DNA of 9,308 nt, from the NCBI GenBank assembly GCA_964194625.1, contig CAXMNC010000139.1, positions 1 through 9,308 on the forward strand. Direction: 5' to 3'. Shown here piece after piece: positions 1 to 6,640 of the stretch. Numbering within the stretch: position 1 is the first letter of the stretch; each line of letters begins with the position of its first letter. The translations under genes and the position numbers were made by a program. This DNA is from SPGG2 sp964194625. GTDB taxonomy: Bacteria > Pseudomonadota > Gammaproteobacteria > Acidiferrobacterales > SPGG2. Under the pieces are notes generated by a model. It did no database searches, had not been told where the DNA came from, and worked only from the letters and a program-made list of their open reading frames with translations.

Positions 1-42
1 ACGGCTAACGCCCCAGGCTGTGGCTAGCGAGGAGATCCGTCC

Positions 43-240
43 ATGCGCTGTAGACGTTGTTATTCCGTGATGGCACAAACCCACCAAGAGTTAGGCGTAC
101 ATAGCGAGCAATCGTGGTTCAAGTGTCCGGTATGTGGCCGCTCACAATTGGTTTCGCGCCCTGTAGCCAACCAAGCATCGCAAACCGAGCATGCCGAGCT
201 AGACCTTTGGGCACGAACACCGATATCGATTAGCCGCTAG
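43..240 (+). CDS. Small zinc-ribbon-like protein, unknown function
   Basis: This is a 65-residue open frame with an ATG start and a strong ribosome binding site (AGGAG at 30-34, 8 bases before the ATG). That site is the main reason to believe the gene is real. Residues C3 and C6 and residues C28 and C31 (CPVC) form two CXXC knuckles about 22 residues apart, a layout typical of small zinc ribbons. The C-terminal half, after about residue 39, has no recognisable motif. No signal peptide or membrane segment is visible. The next gene, btuB, lies 444 bases downstream behind its own promoter and riboswitch, so a shared function is not implied. I do not recognise the family. It could bind a metal or nucleic acid, but that is inference from the cysteine spacing only. 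Confidence 0.55.
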   Translation: MRCRRCYSVMAQTHQELGVHSEQSWFKCPVCGRSQLVSRPVANQASQTEHAELDLWARTPISISR

Positions 241-334
241 GCCACAACCTGCCACGGCGCCTCTGCCGTCATGGGTGGCCGAATAGCCGATCGGTCTTAA
301 CTGACGACAAAACATCACCCAAAGTCGGTGGTGC

Positions 335-364
335 TTGCGCCCACCAGTTTGCATCCTGTATCTT
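335..364 (+). promoter_or_regulatory. Candidate sigma-70 promoter for the btuB operon
   Basis: TTGCGC at 335-340 and TATCTT at 359-364 are separated by 18 bases and lie just upstream of the cobalamin riboswitch. Transcription would begin near 371, so the whole aptamer would be in the 5' leader. The boxes are only moderate matches to consensus; position relative to the riboswitch is the main support. Confidence 0.35.
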
Positions 365-373
365 AGCAACCGC

Positions 374-572
374 TTTAGGTGTCCCGACGGCACTCGCCCG
401 AGGGATGAAACGGGAAGTCGGTGCGAATCGTGCTTTTAAGCACGAAACAATTCCGACGCTGCCCCCGCAACGGTGATCGAGTTGCGGCGAATCATTCTGC
501 CACTGTGCACTGGCACGGGAAGGCGATTCGCCTGGTAATGCCACCACTCGTAAGCCCGGAGACCGACCTGAA
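374..572 (+). promoter_or_regulatory. Cobalamin (AdoCbl-class) riboswitch aptamer
   Basis: The leader contains the ordered conserved blocks of a cobalamin riboswitch. They are AGGTG near 377, GGGAAGTCGGTGCGAATC near 411, the B12-box-like GCTGCCCCCGCAACGGTGA near 458, GCCACTG near 499, GGGAAGGCG near 517 and GGAGACCGACCTG ending at 570. The outer P1 helix can be drawn between TTTAGGT (374-380) and ACCTGAA (566-572) with one wobble pair. An extra perfect 7-bp hairpin (TCGTGCT, loop TTTA, AGCACGA; 428-445) extends one peripheral arm. Such elements bind adenosylcobalamin or related cobalamins and lower expression of the downstream gene, here btuB. The placement before a B12 receptor, a TonB protein and an adenosyltransferase agrees fully with this role. 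The exact aptamer ends are estimated. Confidence 0.93.
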
Positions 573-628
573 GCGATCCGGTAACGCTGTCGCGGGTGGG
601 TGGCACGGGCGGTTTAAACCCTCTGATC

Positions 629-678
629 CTCCACACGCCGCTTTAACTCAACTGCGCGGGTGTGCGCAAAGTGTGGAG
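629..678 (+). promoter_or_regulatory. Expression platform: Shine-Dalgarno-sequestering hairpin
   Basis: CTCCACAC at 629-636 is the exact 8-base reverse complement of GTGTGGAG at 671-678. The latter contains the GGAG ribosome binding site of btuB, 6 bases before its ATG at 685. Pairing would hide the site. An internal GTGTG at 660-664 can compete for the same CACAC, giving a plausible switch between open and closed forms. No T-run follows the hairpin, so control is more likely at translation than by termination. The pairing is seen in the sequence; the link to ligand binding is inferred. Confidence 0.6.
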
Positions 679-684
679 AAAGAA

Positions 685-2544
685 ATGAAAAAATATTCTG
701 CCTGGCTTGCCGTGCTCGGTACGGCGTGCGCCATTATTCAAATCTCATATGCAGCCGATCGCCAACAATCGCCGATAATCGTCACCGCCACCCGGACCGC
801 AGAGACTGCGGATGAGTCACTTGCGTCCGTGACCGTGATTACGCGCGAAGAAATCGACAATAGTGGTGCACTGGACCTAGCCGAAGTCTTAAGAGGTGTC
901 GCCGGCCTCGACGTCACTAGCAGTGGTGGCTATGGCAAGCTCACGTCCGTTTTTATGCGGGGCACCGATCCCGAACAAGTGCTCGTGCTCATTGACGGTG
1001 TTGAAATCGGCTCAGTGTCAGCCGGAACGACATCCTGGGAATTCATTCCGCTATCGGAAATCGATCACATCGAGGTTGTGCGCGGTCCACGTTCTACCCT
1101 CTATGGTTCGCGGGCGATTGGTGGCATGATCCAGATTTTCACGCGCACGGGCGAAGGGCCGCCCCAAGCGCGCGTCGCAGTTAGCGCCGGCTCCAACGCT
1201 ACCAGTGAGGTGACGGCCGGTTTCTCGGGGAGCGTGGACAACAATTGGTTTAATGTCAGCCTGAGTCGTTTTCGTACTAACGGTATCGATGCACGCGAAC
1301 CGACGAGTCAGTTTGGGATACCGATTAACGAACCTGACGACGATGGCTATAACAGTGACGCCTTTAATGCGCGCTATGGTCACCGATTTGCGAATGGGAG
1401 CGAAGTAGAGGTTGTTGGTTTACACGCAGACGGCAATACGGAATTCGATAACTTCGCAACCAGCGGTAACGAGGACGATTTCACCCAACAGATCGTTAGC
1501 GTTAAGGTGCGCGCGCGGCCCGCACCAAACTGGGGCACGCTGATCGAGACAGGACGCAGCTTAGACGAGCGTCGCACATTTCGCGACGATGGGGCCGCGC
1601 CCGAAATCCGATTCGATACCGAGATTCGGTCATTCGTTTGGCAAAACGACTTGACGCTCGGCACCGATCAGATCGTCACCGCCGGCATTGATCTGCGTGA
1701 CGATCGACTCGATAGCACCACCAATTTTACGGAAACATCGAGGCGCAACGACGCCGTGTTCACCCAGTACCAGGGTCGATTTGGCAAGCACGACATTTTG
1801 TTAGGTGTACGCGGCGATGACAATGAACAGTTCGGTAACGAAACCACGGGAAACATAGCATGGGGTTATGATCTTGCTGATCCGTTACGACTAGTGGTCT
1901 TGTACGGCACCGCATTTCGGGCGCCGACCTTCAATGATCTATTCTTCCCGCCTTTCGTGTTTGGGCCGCTGGTTTTTCCCACCGCCAACCCGAATCTGGA
2001 CCCAGAGACATCCAACTCCTTCGAAATCGGCCTAAGTGGCAAGCATCGGTACGGCGGCTGGGATGTGCGCGTCTATGAAACCAACATCGACGATTTGATC
2101 GCGTTGGACGCAAACTTCATTCCACAAAACATCGACGAGGTGACAATAAAGGGGCTGGAGGCACAGCTATCCGCGATCCTCGCGGATTGGAGGGCACGGG
2201 CAACGCTATCTTATGTCGACCCACGCGACGATGCCACGGATAATAAACTGGCACGCAGAGCCCAACGGAGCCTAAAGCTGGACCTGGATCGGCGAGTCGG
2301 TAATACGGAGATCGGCCTGACTGTGCTCGCCCAAAGCGAACGTTTCGATGACGCTGCTAACACGATCGAGGTTCCAGGTTACGGAATCTTGAATCTACGC
2401 GCGGCACGACGAATATCTAAGGATTGGCAGTTGAGAGCACGCATCGGAAATGTCTTTGACAAGGAGTACCAGACCATTGATACCTTCAACATGTTGGGTC
2501 GCAATATCCTTATCACCTTGGCCTACCCAGCAAGCAATCTTTGA
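685..2544 (+). CDS. btuB: TonB-dependent vitamin B12 outer-membrane receptor BtuB
   Basis: BtuB moves cobalamin across the outer membrane using energy from the TonB complex. The 619-residue length matches the family (about 600-620). Residues 1-23 form a signal peptide (MKK, hydrophobic core, SYA before the likely cut). A TonB box-like segment, PIIVTATR, lies at about 30-37. The N-terminal plug carries the hallmark IDHIEVVRGPRSTLYGS followed by AIGGMIQIFT. The remainder reads as a beta-barrel ending in RIGNVFDKEYQ and GRNILITLAY, with five residues (PASNL) after the final aromatic where the family usually ends in one. I chose the ATG at 685 because GGAG sits 6 bases upstream and the signal peptide starts there. 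The frame stays open back to a GTG at 421, but that stretch is riboswitch. Substrate assignment rests on the cobalamin riboswitch and the B12 gene neighbours as well as on sequence, since TonB-dependent receptors are hard to separate by sequence alone. Confidence 0.92.
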   Translation: MKKYSAWLAVLGTACAIIQISYAADRQQSPIIVTATRTAETADESLASVTVITREEIDNSGALDLAEVLRGVAGLDVTSSGGYGKLTSVFMRGTDPEQVLVLIDGVEIGSVSAGTTSWEFIPLSEIDHIEVVRGPRSTLYGSRAIGGMIQIFTRTGEGPPQARVAVSAGSNATSEVTAGFSGSVDNNWFNVSLSRFRTNGIDAREPTSQFGIPINEPDDDGYNSDAFNARYGHRFANGSEVEVVGLHADGNTEFDNFATSGNEDDFTQQIVSVKVRARPAPNWGTLIETGRSLDERRTFRDDGAAPEIRFDTEIRSFVWQNDLTLGTDQIVTAGIDLRDDRLDSTTNFTETSRRNDAVFTQYQGRFGKHDILLGVRGDDNEQFGNETTGNIAWGYDLADPLRLVVLYGTAFRAPTFNDLFFPPFVFGPLVFPTANPNLDPETSNSFEIGLSGKHRYGGWDVRVYETNIDDLIALDANFIPQNIDEVTIKGLEAQLSAILADWRARATLSYVDPRDDATDNKLARRAQRSLKLDLDRRVGNTEIGLTVLAQSERFDDAANTIEVPGYGILNLRAARRISKDWQLRARIGNVFDKEYQTIDTFNMLGRNILITLAYPASNL

Positions 2545-2562
2545 GCGCGGGCTAAACTATAC

Positions 2563-3363
2563 ATGTTGAGATTCGCAGCAGTTTCGGCCGTCGTCCACGT
2601 CATGATATTAGCATCGTGGCCCGTGCTCATATTGCCTGATTACCGTTCTGATGTGGTTCTCTCAGTGGAATTGACAACTCTCGACCAAGCAAGCGTAGCG
2701 ACCGATGTTCGCACGGCTGCGACCTCGCAAGCGTCGCGGCTCGCCAGAACAAATGTCAATCGTCCAAAACCCCGGCACACTCGCGATAATGAACGCGACA
2801 GTAATTTCGATACACCAACGACAATACGAACGGTCGCCAAGCTGGAAATCAACAAAATACTGCGCAAACCCGAAGATATTCGTGAAAACCCGATCGCCAT
2901 GGAAACAGCGGTACCTATGCCGACCCCCGCAACGTCGAACGCTGCGCCTTTCACAGGCACGCAGCGCCAGCGACGACCTCTCGACAAGGCCATCGTGATG
3001 CCATCCATGGTCAAGTTTAGGTCGCCGGTAACAACCGCTAATACAACAACCGGTGATAAAACGAAATTGGCGAGCGCTCACATTCGCGGAAAACTGCAAA
3101 CTGACCTCGCACGCTATTTTTCATATCCAGCCCTTGCCCGACAACGCGGGTGGCAAGGCCATGTGCGAATCGGGTTTCTGGTACAACCCGACGGAAAGCT
3201 TACTAATATTTACATCGCTCGCAGTTCTGGCTATCGATTGCTTGATAAATCGGCGCTCAAGGCACTGCAGCAAGTTGAGCCCCTAGTCGAAATCACAACC
3301 CTGCTCGAGGGAAAATCGGTTGATATGGAATTGCCCGTTATTTACAAACTGGAACAACCGTAA
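2563..3363 (+). CDS. tonB: TonB-family energy transducer paired with BtuB
   Basis: TonB proteins pass inner-membrane proton-motive energy to outer-membrane receptors. This 266-residue protein has one N-terminal membrane segment (about 5-25) carrying S8 and H12, the SxxxH spacing seen in TonB N-terminal helices. A long polar, low-complexity linker follows (about 45-175). It is less Pro/Lys-rich than classical TonB, with only short pieces such as NRPKPRH. The C-terminal TonB domain (about 180-266) has YPALARQRGWQGHVRIGF, then QPDGKL and the SSGYRLLDKSALKAL helix. The gene starts 18 bases after btuB and ends 3 bases before the adenosyltransferase gene, so all three are probably co-transcribed. 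Its own Shine-Dalgarno is weak, suggesting translational coupling. No exbB or exbD is present here, so it must use a complex encoded elsewhere. Its likely job is a dedicated transducer for BtuB. Confidence 0.88.
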   Translation: MLRFAAVSAVVHVMILASWPVLILPDYRSDVVLSVELTTLDQASVATDVRTAATSQASRLARTNVNRPKPRHTRDNERDSNFDTPTTIRTVAKLEINKILRKPEDIRENPIAMETAVPMPTPATSNAAPFTGTQRQRRPLDKAIVMPSMVKFRSPVTTANTTTGDKTKLASAHIRGKLQTDLARYFSYPALARQRGWQGHVRIGFLVQPDGKLTNIYIARSSGYRLLDKSALKALQQVEPLVEITTLLEGKSVDMELPVIYKLEQP

Positions 3364-3366
3364 CCG

Positions 3367-3927
3367 ATGGGACATCGCCTTTCAAAAATTTATACGCGCA
3401 CCGGCGACGATGGCACTACCGGCCTCGGCGACGGCACTCGCGTCAGCAAGGACAGTCCACGGGTGGAGGCCTATGGCACCGTCGATGAGCTAAACAGTGT
3501 TATAGGGCTACTACTGACGCACACTCTACCTGAGGAAATTCACGAATGCCTGGTAGGTGTGCAACACCGCTTATTCGACCTCGGCGGTGAACTGTGCCTG
3601 CCAGGACACACGGCCATTAAACAGCATCACGTCAACGAACTTGAACAAGTACTCGACGATCTAAATGCCAACCTGTCGCCACTTAAGGACTTCATCCTAC
3701 CTGGCGGAAGTGCAGCAGCTGCCGTGTGCCACGTCGCCCGTACCGTATGCCGGCGTGCCGAACGCCGTATCATCAGCTTGAGCAAGCAAGAGCAAATATC
3801 CGAACTTATCGTGCAGTACGTCAATCGCCTGTCCGATCTGTTGTTTGTAATTGCCCGGACCTTGAATGTCCAAGCTGGCCGTCAAGACGTTCTCTGGGGA
3901 TCCGAAAAACAGAGAACAGAAGACTGA
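3367..3927 (+). CDS. pduO: PduO-type cob(I)alamin adenosyltransferase
   Basis: This 186-residue cytoplasmic enzyme transfers the adenosyl group of ATP to cob(I)alamin, giving adenosylcobalamin. It has the signatures of the PduO/MMAB family rather than the CobA/BtuR family. These are the N-terminal ATP-binding YTRTGDDGTTGL (9-20), the YGTVDELNS motif (36-44), FILPGGS (109-115), ARTVCRRAERR (124-134) with the conserved Arg/Glu set, and YVNRLSDLLFVIAR (151-164). Length matches the single-domain enzyme. It begins 3 bases after the TonB gene stop, without a clear Shine-Dalgarno of its own. The last codons (EKQRTED) are written by a 7-bp repeat array that continues past the stop, so the C-terminal tail is probably not functionally important. 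Gene symbol usage varies in databases (pduO, cobO, mmaB type). Confidence 0.94.
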   Translation: MGHRLSKIYTRTGDDGTTGLGDGTRVSKDSPRVEAYGTVDELNSVIGLLLTHTLPEEIHECLVGVQHRLFDLGGELCLPGHTAIKQHHVNELEQVLDDLNANLSPLKDFILPGGSAAAAVCHVARTVCRRAERRIISLSKQEQISELIVQYVNRLSDLLFVIARTLNVQAGRQDVLWGSEKQRTED

Positions 3928-3936
3928 CGACAGAAA
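3909..3936 (+). repeat. Degenerate heptamer tandem array 1 (ACAGARR-like)
   Basis: Four 7-bp units lie head to tail: ACAGAGA, ACAGAAG, ACTGACG and ACAGAAA. The array spans the last codons and stop codon of the adenosyltransferase gene and runs into the convergent intergenic gap. No function is evident. Confidence 0.6.
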
Positions 3937-3975
3937 CTACGGTGCCGCGAGTCGGTGTTGTTTCATAGTTGACTC

Positions 3976-4003
3976 TTGCTTGCCACTTGCTACTTGTAAC
4001 TTG
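3976..4003 (+). repeat. Degenerate heptamer tandem array 2 (NNACTTG-like)
   Basis: Four 7-bp units lie head to tail: TTGCTTG, CCACTTG, CTACTTG and TAACTTG. CTTG recurs at 3979, 3986, 3993 and 4000. The array overlaps the stop codon and last codons (ASYK) of btuF, which ends here from the opposite strand. It faces array 1 across about 39 bases. Confidence 0.6.
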
Positions 4004-4877
4004 CCCGCACCTTTTCCAGAGCAGCACACAGCCGTTCGGCGCCGTCGAGAATACGCGGACTTTGCCGTGCGATCAGATTGTAGGGAATGAGAAACAGATT
4101 ATCTTTCTTCACGGCATCGACATAGGTCCATTTTTTCCAGCCATCCAACACAGTTGAATCGTTCAAACCAGCCGCAACAATCGCAGTTGGGTTCGCTTGT
4201 AGTACCGCCTCGATATCGATCTGAGGTGTCAATGTCGGCAAATTAGAGAATACGTTGATGCCGCCACATAGTTGGATAACATCGCTGATAAGATGCTGTC
4301 CGTTCACAGTCATAAGTGGGCTATGCCAGATTTGGTAGAACACGCCAACCGCCTTCCGGTGGGCATAGCGTGATCTTAGGTCCGAATACCGTAGCCTGAA
4401 ATCGGCGCTCTCGCGCCGAGCCACGTCCAGCGTGTCGGCCAGCATTCCCAAGTCTTCGATATTCTCGGCGATATCCCCCATGCTTCGTGGCTCTGAACGA
4501 AACACTGGAATACCGAGTTCCTCAAGCCTCTTTACCACTCGCGGCGGATTCCCACTCTTCCACGCCACTACCAAATCAGGGCGCAAACCGACGATCTTTT
4601 CCAGATTCAAGCCACTAGCATCACCGATACGAGGAATATCGCCAGCTGCTTGCGGGTAATCGCTGTAGGCGGCTACCCCTACCACATAGGGTCCGGCCCC
4701 TGCTACAAATAGCAACTCCGTCGCGTGGGGTGACAGACTAACAATTCGGCGCGCCGGCTTTGCTACGCTGACGATCTTACCGGCGTCGTCTTGTACCTCG
4801 ATCCGCGCTAGGGCTACCGGCACCATTGCAAAGACTACTACGAGCACCAAGAGTAAGCGCCAAGCCGACGTCTTCAT
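3990..4877 (-). CDS. btuF: Periplasmic cobalamin-binding protein BtuF
   Basis: BtuF captures vitamin B12 in the periplasm and delivers it to the BtuCD ABC importer. The 295-residue protein has a signal peptide (MKTSAWRLL, hydrophobic run, cut near ALA at residue 24). A class III solute-binding fold follows, with RRIVSLSPHATELLFVAGAG, VVGVAAYSDYP, LNLEKIVGLRPDLVVAWKSGNP, a middle helix region, and LISDVIQLCGGINVFS in the second lobe. These blocks match BtuF closely in order and spacing, as recalled from the E. coli protein. I chose ATG at 4877; a GTG at 4889 adds four residues, and neither has a strong ribosome binding site. The gene lies 52 bases after the AmpE/CobD-like gene and is probably in its operon, convergent with the btuB operon. 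The BtuC and BtuD partners are not in the window. A related haem or siderophore binder is possible but less likely given the context. Confidence 0.9.
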   Translation of the reverse strand: MKTSAWRLLLVLVVVFAMVPVALARIEVQDDAGKIVSVAKPARRIVSLSPHATELLFVAGAGPYVVGVAAYSDYPQAAGDIPRIGDASGLNLEKIVGLRPDLVVAWKSGNPPRVVKRLEELGIPVFRSEPRSMGDIAENIEDLGMLADTLDVARRESADFRLRYSDLRSRYAHRKAVGVFYQIWHSPLMTVNGQHLISDVIQLCGGINVFSNLPTLTPQIDIEAVLQANPTAIVAAGLNDSTVLDGWKKWTYVDAVKKDNLFLIPYNLIARQSPRILDGAERLCAALEKVRASYK

Positions 4878-4929
4878 GTTGGAATCCACATCGAAGACGA
4901 TAACGCCATGAGCTTGCGCGAGACGGAAA

Positions 4930-5844
4930 CTAACTCGCCACTAAACTGAGGACCAATACGACAAAAACCAATAGCAGCCAGAACAAGAGCGCGCGCCACA
5001 CCAATGCTAACGCGCGTTGCACATGGGTTGTATTTGCCGTCACAACGACAAGCGCTTCATCGTCATCATCTCCGGCAACGGCCTCACAATTCTTCATCTG
5101 CATGGCACCTAATCCAGCTGCCAATAAGGGGCCATCCGCACTGTCGGACCACATATCCCGCGCGTGACGCCAACAACGAAGAGCATCTTCGAAACTGCCT
5201 ACGGCGGCGTAGCTCAACGCTGTGATACGCGCCGGCACCCAAGCAAGCAGATTGGATAAACGCGCCGTTGCCCAACCAAAGCTCGTTGATCGTTCCGCAT
5301 CTCCCGCCCACAGTCGGGACAGTGCGCCGGTCATGCGTTGCAGAATGGCGCCAAAAGGCCCAAGCAGCGCGAACCAGAACAACGGCGCGATGACGTTAGA
5401 ATTGCCCTGCTTCAAGATCACCACAACCGTATCGTGGGCGATGCTGGATTCACTTAAGTCATCCGATAGCTGGCCCGAAAGTGTACGTAGGTTTTCATTC
5501 GCCACTGAAATATCGCCGGCCTGTAAAGCATCGGCAACATCTTGGACTCGCTCTCCGAGACGATGAAGACCCACACACCAAAATAAAACCAACACATCGA
5601 ATGCAAACTGAAATATCCAGGCTATCAGTCCTAATACAGAATGTAGAACCACAATGACTATCAACACAACGACGACAACAATCACCAACGCGATCGTGCC
5701 GTGAGAACGGCTATCACTGTCGAATCGTTGCGCAACAAACTCGCCCATAGCACGCACCCATGCGAACGGATCCACGCGCAAGTGATCGGGAACGAATCGG
5801 TCTAGCGCCACCGCCAAAAGAATGGCAGAGACAACTTCAAACAT
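4930..5844 (-). CDS. AmpE/CobD(CbiB)-superfamily inner-membrane protein
   Basis: This 304-residue multi-pass protein has membrane segments near 4-15 (short), 50-72, 73-96, 152-170, 205-225 and 282-303. Family blocks are ALQAGD (106-111), VIAPLFWFALLG (151-162), FGWATARLSNLLAWVPARITAL and VGSFEDALRCWR. They match the superfamily that contains CbiB/CobD (adenosylcobinamide-phosphate synthase) and AmpE, the membrane partner encoded beside AmpD. Against classical CbiB, the N-terminal GDP and HP pieces are replaced (VPDHLRVDP, 18-26), and the ENxSDG-type motif before APLF reads ILKQGNSN (143-150). A hydrophobic C-terminal anchor, as in AmpE, is present. It lies 71 bases after ampD and 52 before btuF, so context supports both readings. 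I favour an AmpE-like or divergent CobD-like protein without proven synthase activity. No Shine-Dalgarno precedes the ATG, but the N-terminal family alignment supports this start. Confidence 0.75.
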   Translation of the reverse strand: MFEVVSAILLAVALDRFVPDHLRVDPFAWVRAMGEFVAQRFDSDSRSHGTIALVIVVVVVLIVIVVLHSVLGLIAWIFQFAFDVLVLFWCVGLHRLGERVQDVADALQAGDISVANENLRTLSGQLSDDLSESSIAHDTVVVILKQGNSNVIAPLFWFALLGPFGAILQRMTGALSRLWAGDAERSTSFGWATARLSNLLAWVPARITALSYAAVGSFEDALRCWRHARDMWSDSADGPLLAAGLGAMQMKNCEAVAGDDDDEALVVVTANTTHVQRALALVWRALLFWLLLVFVVLVLSLVAS

Positions 5845-5915
5845 AGGAGGTCAAGTATAAGTTCAAGTCAGCTGGTAATGTACCGGGGCGCCCACGTGAA
5901 TAGCAAGCATCGCCA

Positions 5916-6461
5916 TCACAAATTCGCGAGAAAACGTGGCCAGTCGAACTGTGGGCCGGGATCGGTCTTTCGTCCAGGTGCGATGTCGCTATGACCGAAA
6001 ATTCGATCACGCGTGATTGCCGGATAAGCAACCATGATCGCCTGCACCACATCAGTCAACGCGCTATACTGATCGGGCTCGAAAGGCAGATGATCGCTGC
6101 CCTCAAGTTCTATGCCAATCGAAAAATCGTTAACACGAGTACGCCCTAGACAGCAGGACTCACCGGCATGCCACGCTCGTCTATGAAAGGGCACAAACTG
6201 TATAAGTGCACCGTTGCGTCGTATGAGTAAATGCGCTGACACTTGCAGATCACAAACCTCAGCAAAATATGGATGCCCACTAGGATCTAACGCGTTGCAA
6301 AAGAACTGCTCGATAGCGGGCCCACCGAAATCATCCGGTGGCAGACTAATCGCATGCATGACCAGGACACCGATAGCCATGCCTTTAGGCCTGTCGTCAC
6401 AATTCGGAGATGGAACGAAGCGCACGCCTTCGACAAGCTGGCTATTTGGGTCGACTCTCAT
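5916..6461 (-). CDS. ampD: 1,6-anhydro-N-acetylmuramyl-L-alanine amidase AmpD
   Basis: AmpD is a cytoplasmic zinc amidase that cuts the stem peptide from 1,6-anhydro-MurNAc-peptides during murein recycling. In some bacteria its loss induces AmpC beta-lactamase through AmpR. The 181-residue length fits the family. Visible zinc ligands are H36 (in VMHAISLPP), H157 (GHSDIAPGRK) and D167 (KTDPGP). The catalytic candidates are E118 (FSIGIELEG) and K165. Other family blocks are PPDDFGGP (41-48), VSAHLLIRRNG (74-84) and RAWHAGES (95-102). An in-frame TAG lies 6 bases upstream of the ATG, fixing the start, although no Shine-Dalgarno is obvious. A promoter candidate sits at 6520-6548. The next gene downstream encodes an AmpE/CobD-like membrane protein, echoing the ampD-ampE pair of enterobacteria. 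No ampC or ampR is in view. Confidence 0.95.
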   Translation of the reverse strand: MRVDPNSQLVEGVRFVPSPNCDDRPKGMAIGVLVMHAISLPPDDFGGPAIEQFFCNALDPSGHPYFAEVCDLQVSAHLLIRRNGALIQFVPFHRRAWHAGESCCLGRTRVNDFSIGIELEGSDHLPFEPDQYSALTDVVQAIMVAYPAITRDRIFGHSDIAPGRKTDPGPQFDWPRFLANL

Positions 6462-6519
6462 GATCTAAACAACTGGACAGACCTACGTTCTCGACATCGC
6501 GCTGTTTCGCTGGGCCAAC

Positions 6520-6548
6520 ATTATCAAGCCTGCCGCCCACCCCAGCAA
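6520..6548 (-). promoter_or_regulatory. Sigma-70-like promoter for ampD operon
   Basis: On the minus strand TTGCTG (6548-6543) and GATAAT (6525-6520) are separated by exactly 17 bases, close to consensus. Transcription would start near 6513, giving a leader of about 50 bases before the ampD ATG at 6461. It lies in the 179-base gap after the HD-GYP gene, so ampD, the AmpE/CobD-like gene and btuF can form their own unit. Apart from this promoter I see nothing in the gap; there is no convincing terminator. Confidence 0.5.
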
Positions 6549-6640
6549 GTGCCGACACGAGTTATCACCGATTGTAGGAACGAAGCTCGTTGAAGTGCAG
6601 TGCTAGTTAGCGTTGCGTTTAGCAACCCATACCGCCGGCT

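Noticed and set aside
254..269. ACGGC-GCCTCT-GCCGT hairpin after the zinc-ribbon gene as a terminator
   Set aside because: The stem is only 5 bp and no T-run follows it.
421..684. In-frame GTG at 421 as the start of a 707-residue BtuB
   Set aside because: The 88 extra codons lie over the riboswitch and its hairpin and give no signal peptide. The ATG at 685 has GGAG 6 bases upstream and begins a clear signal peptide.
2640..3099. Antisense open frames of 124 and 145 codons opposite the TonB gene
   Set aside because: They lie fully inside the TonB gene, overlap each other in different frames, and show no domain or ribosome site. They follow from the open base use of the sense gene.
3928..3989. 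Bidirectional intrinsic terminator between the convergent genes
   Set aside because: Only short, weak stems (for example AACTA/TAGTT) are present, with no GC-rich hairpin followed by a T-run on either strand.
5842..5860. AGGAGGT on the plus strand at 5846-5852 as a ribosome site for a plus-strand gene
   Set aside because: No start codon follows at a usable distance with a credible frame, and the site lies next to the start of a minus-strand gene.
6612..6626. GTTGC-GTTTA-GCAAC hairpin after the HD-GYP gene as a terminator
   Set aside because: A 5-bp stem without a U-tract on the minus-strand transcript is too weak to call.
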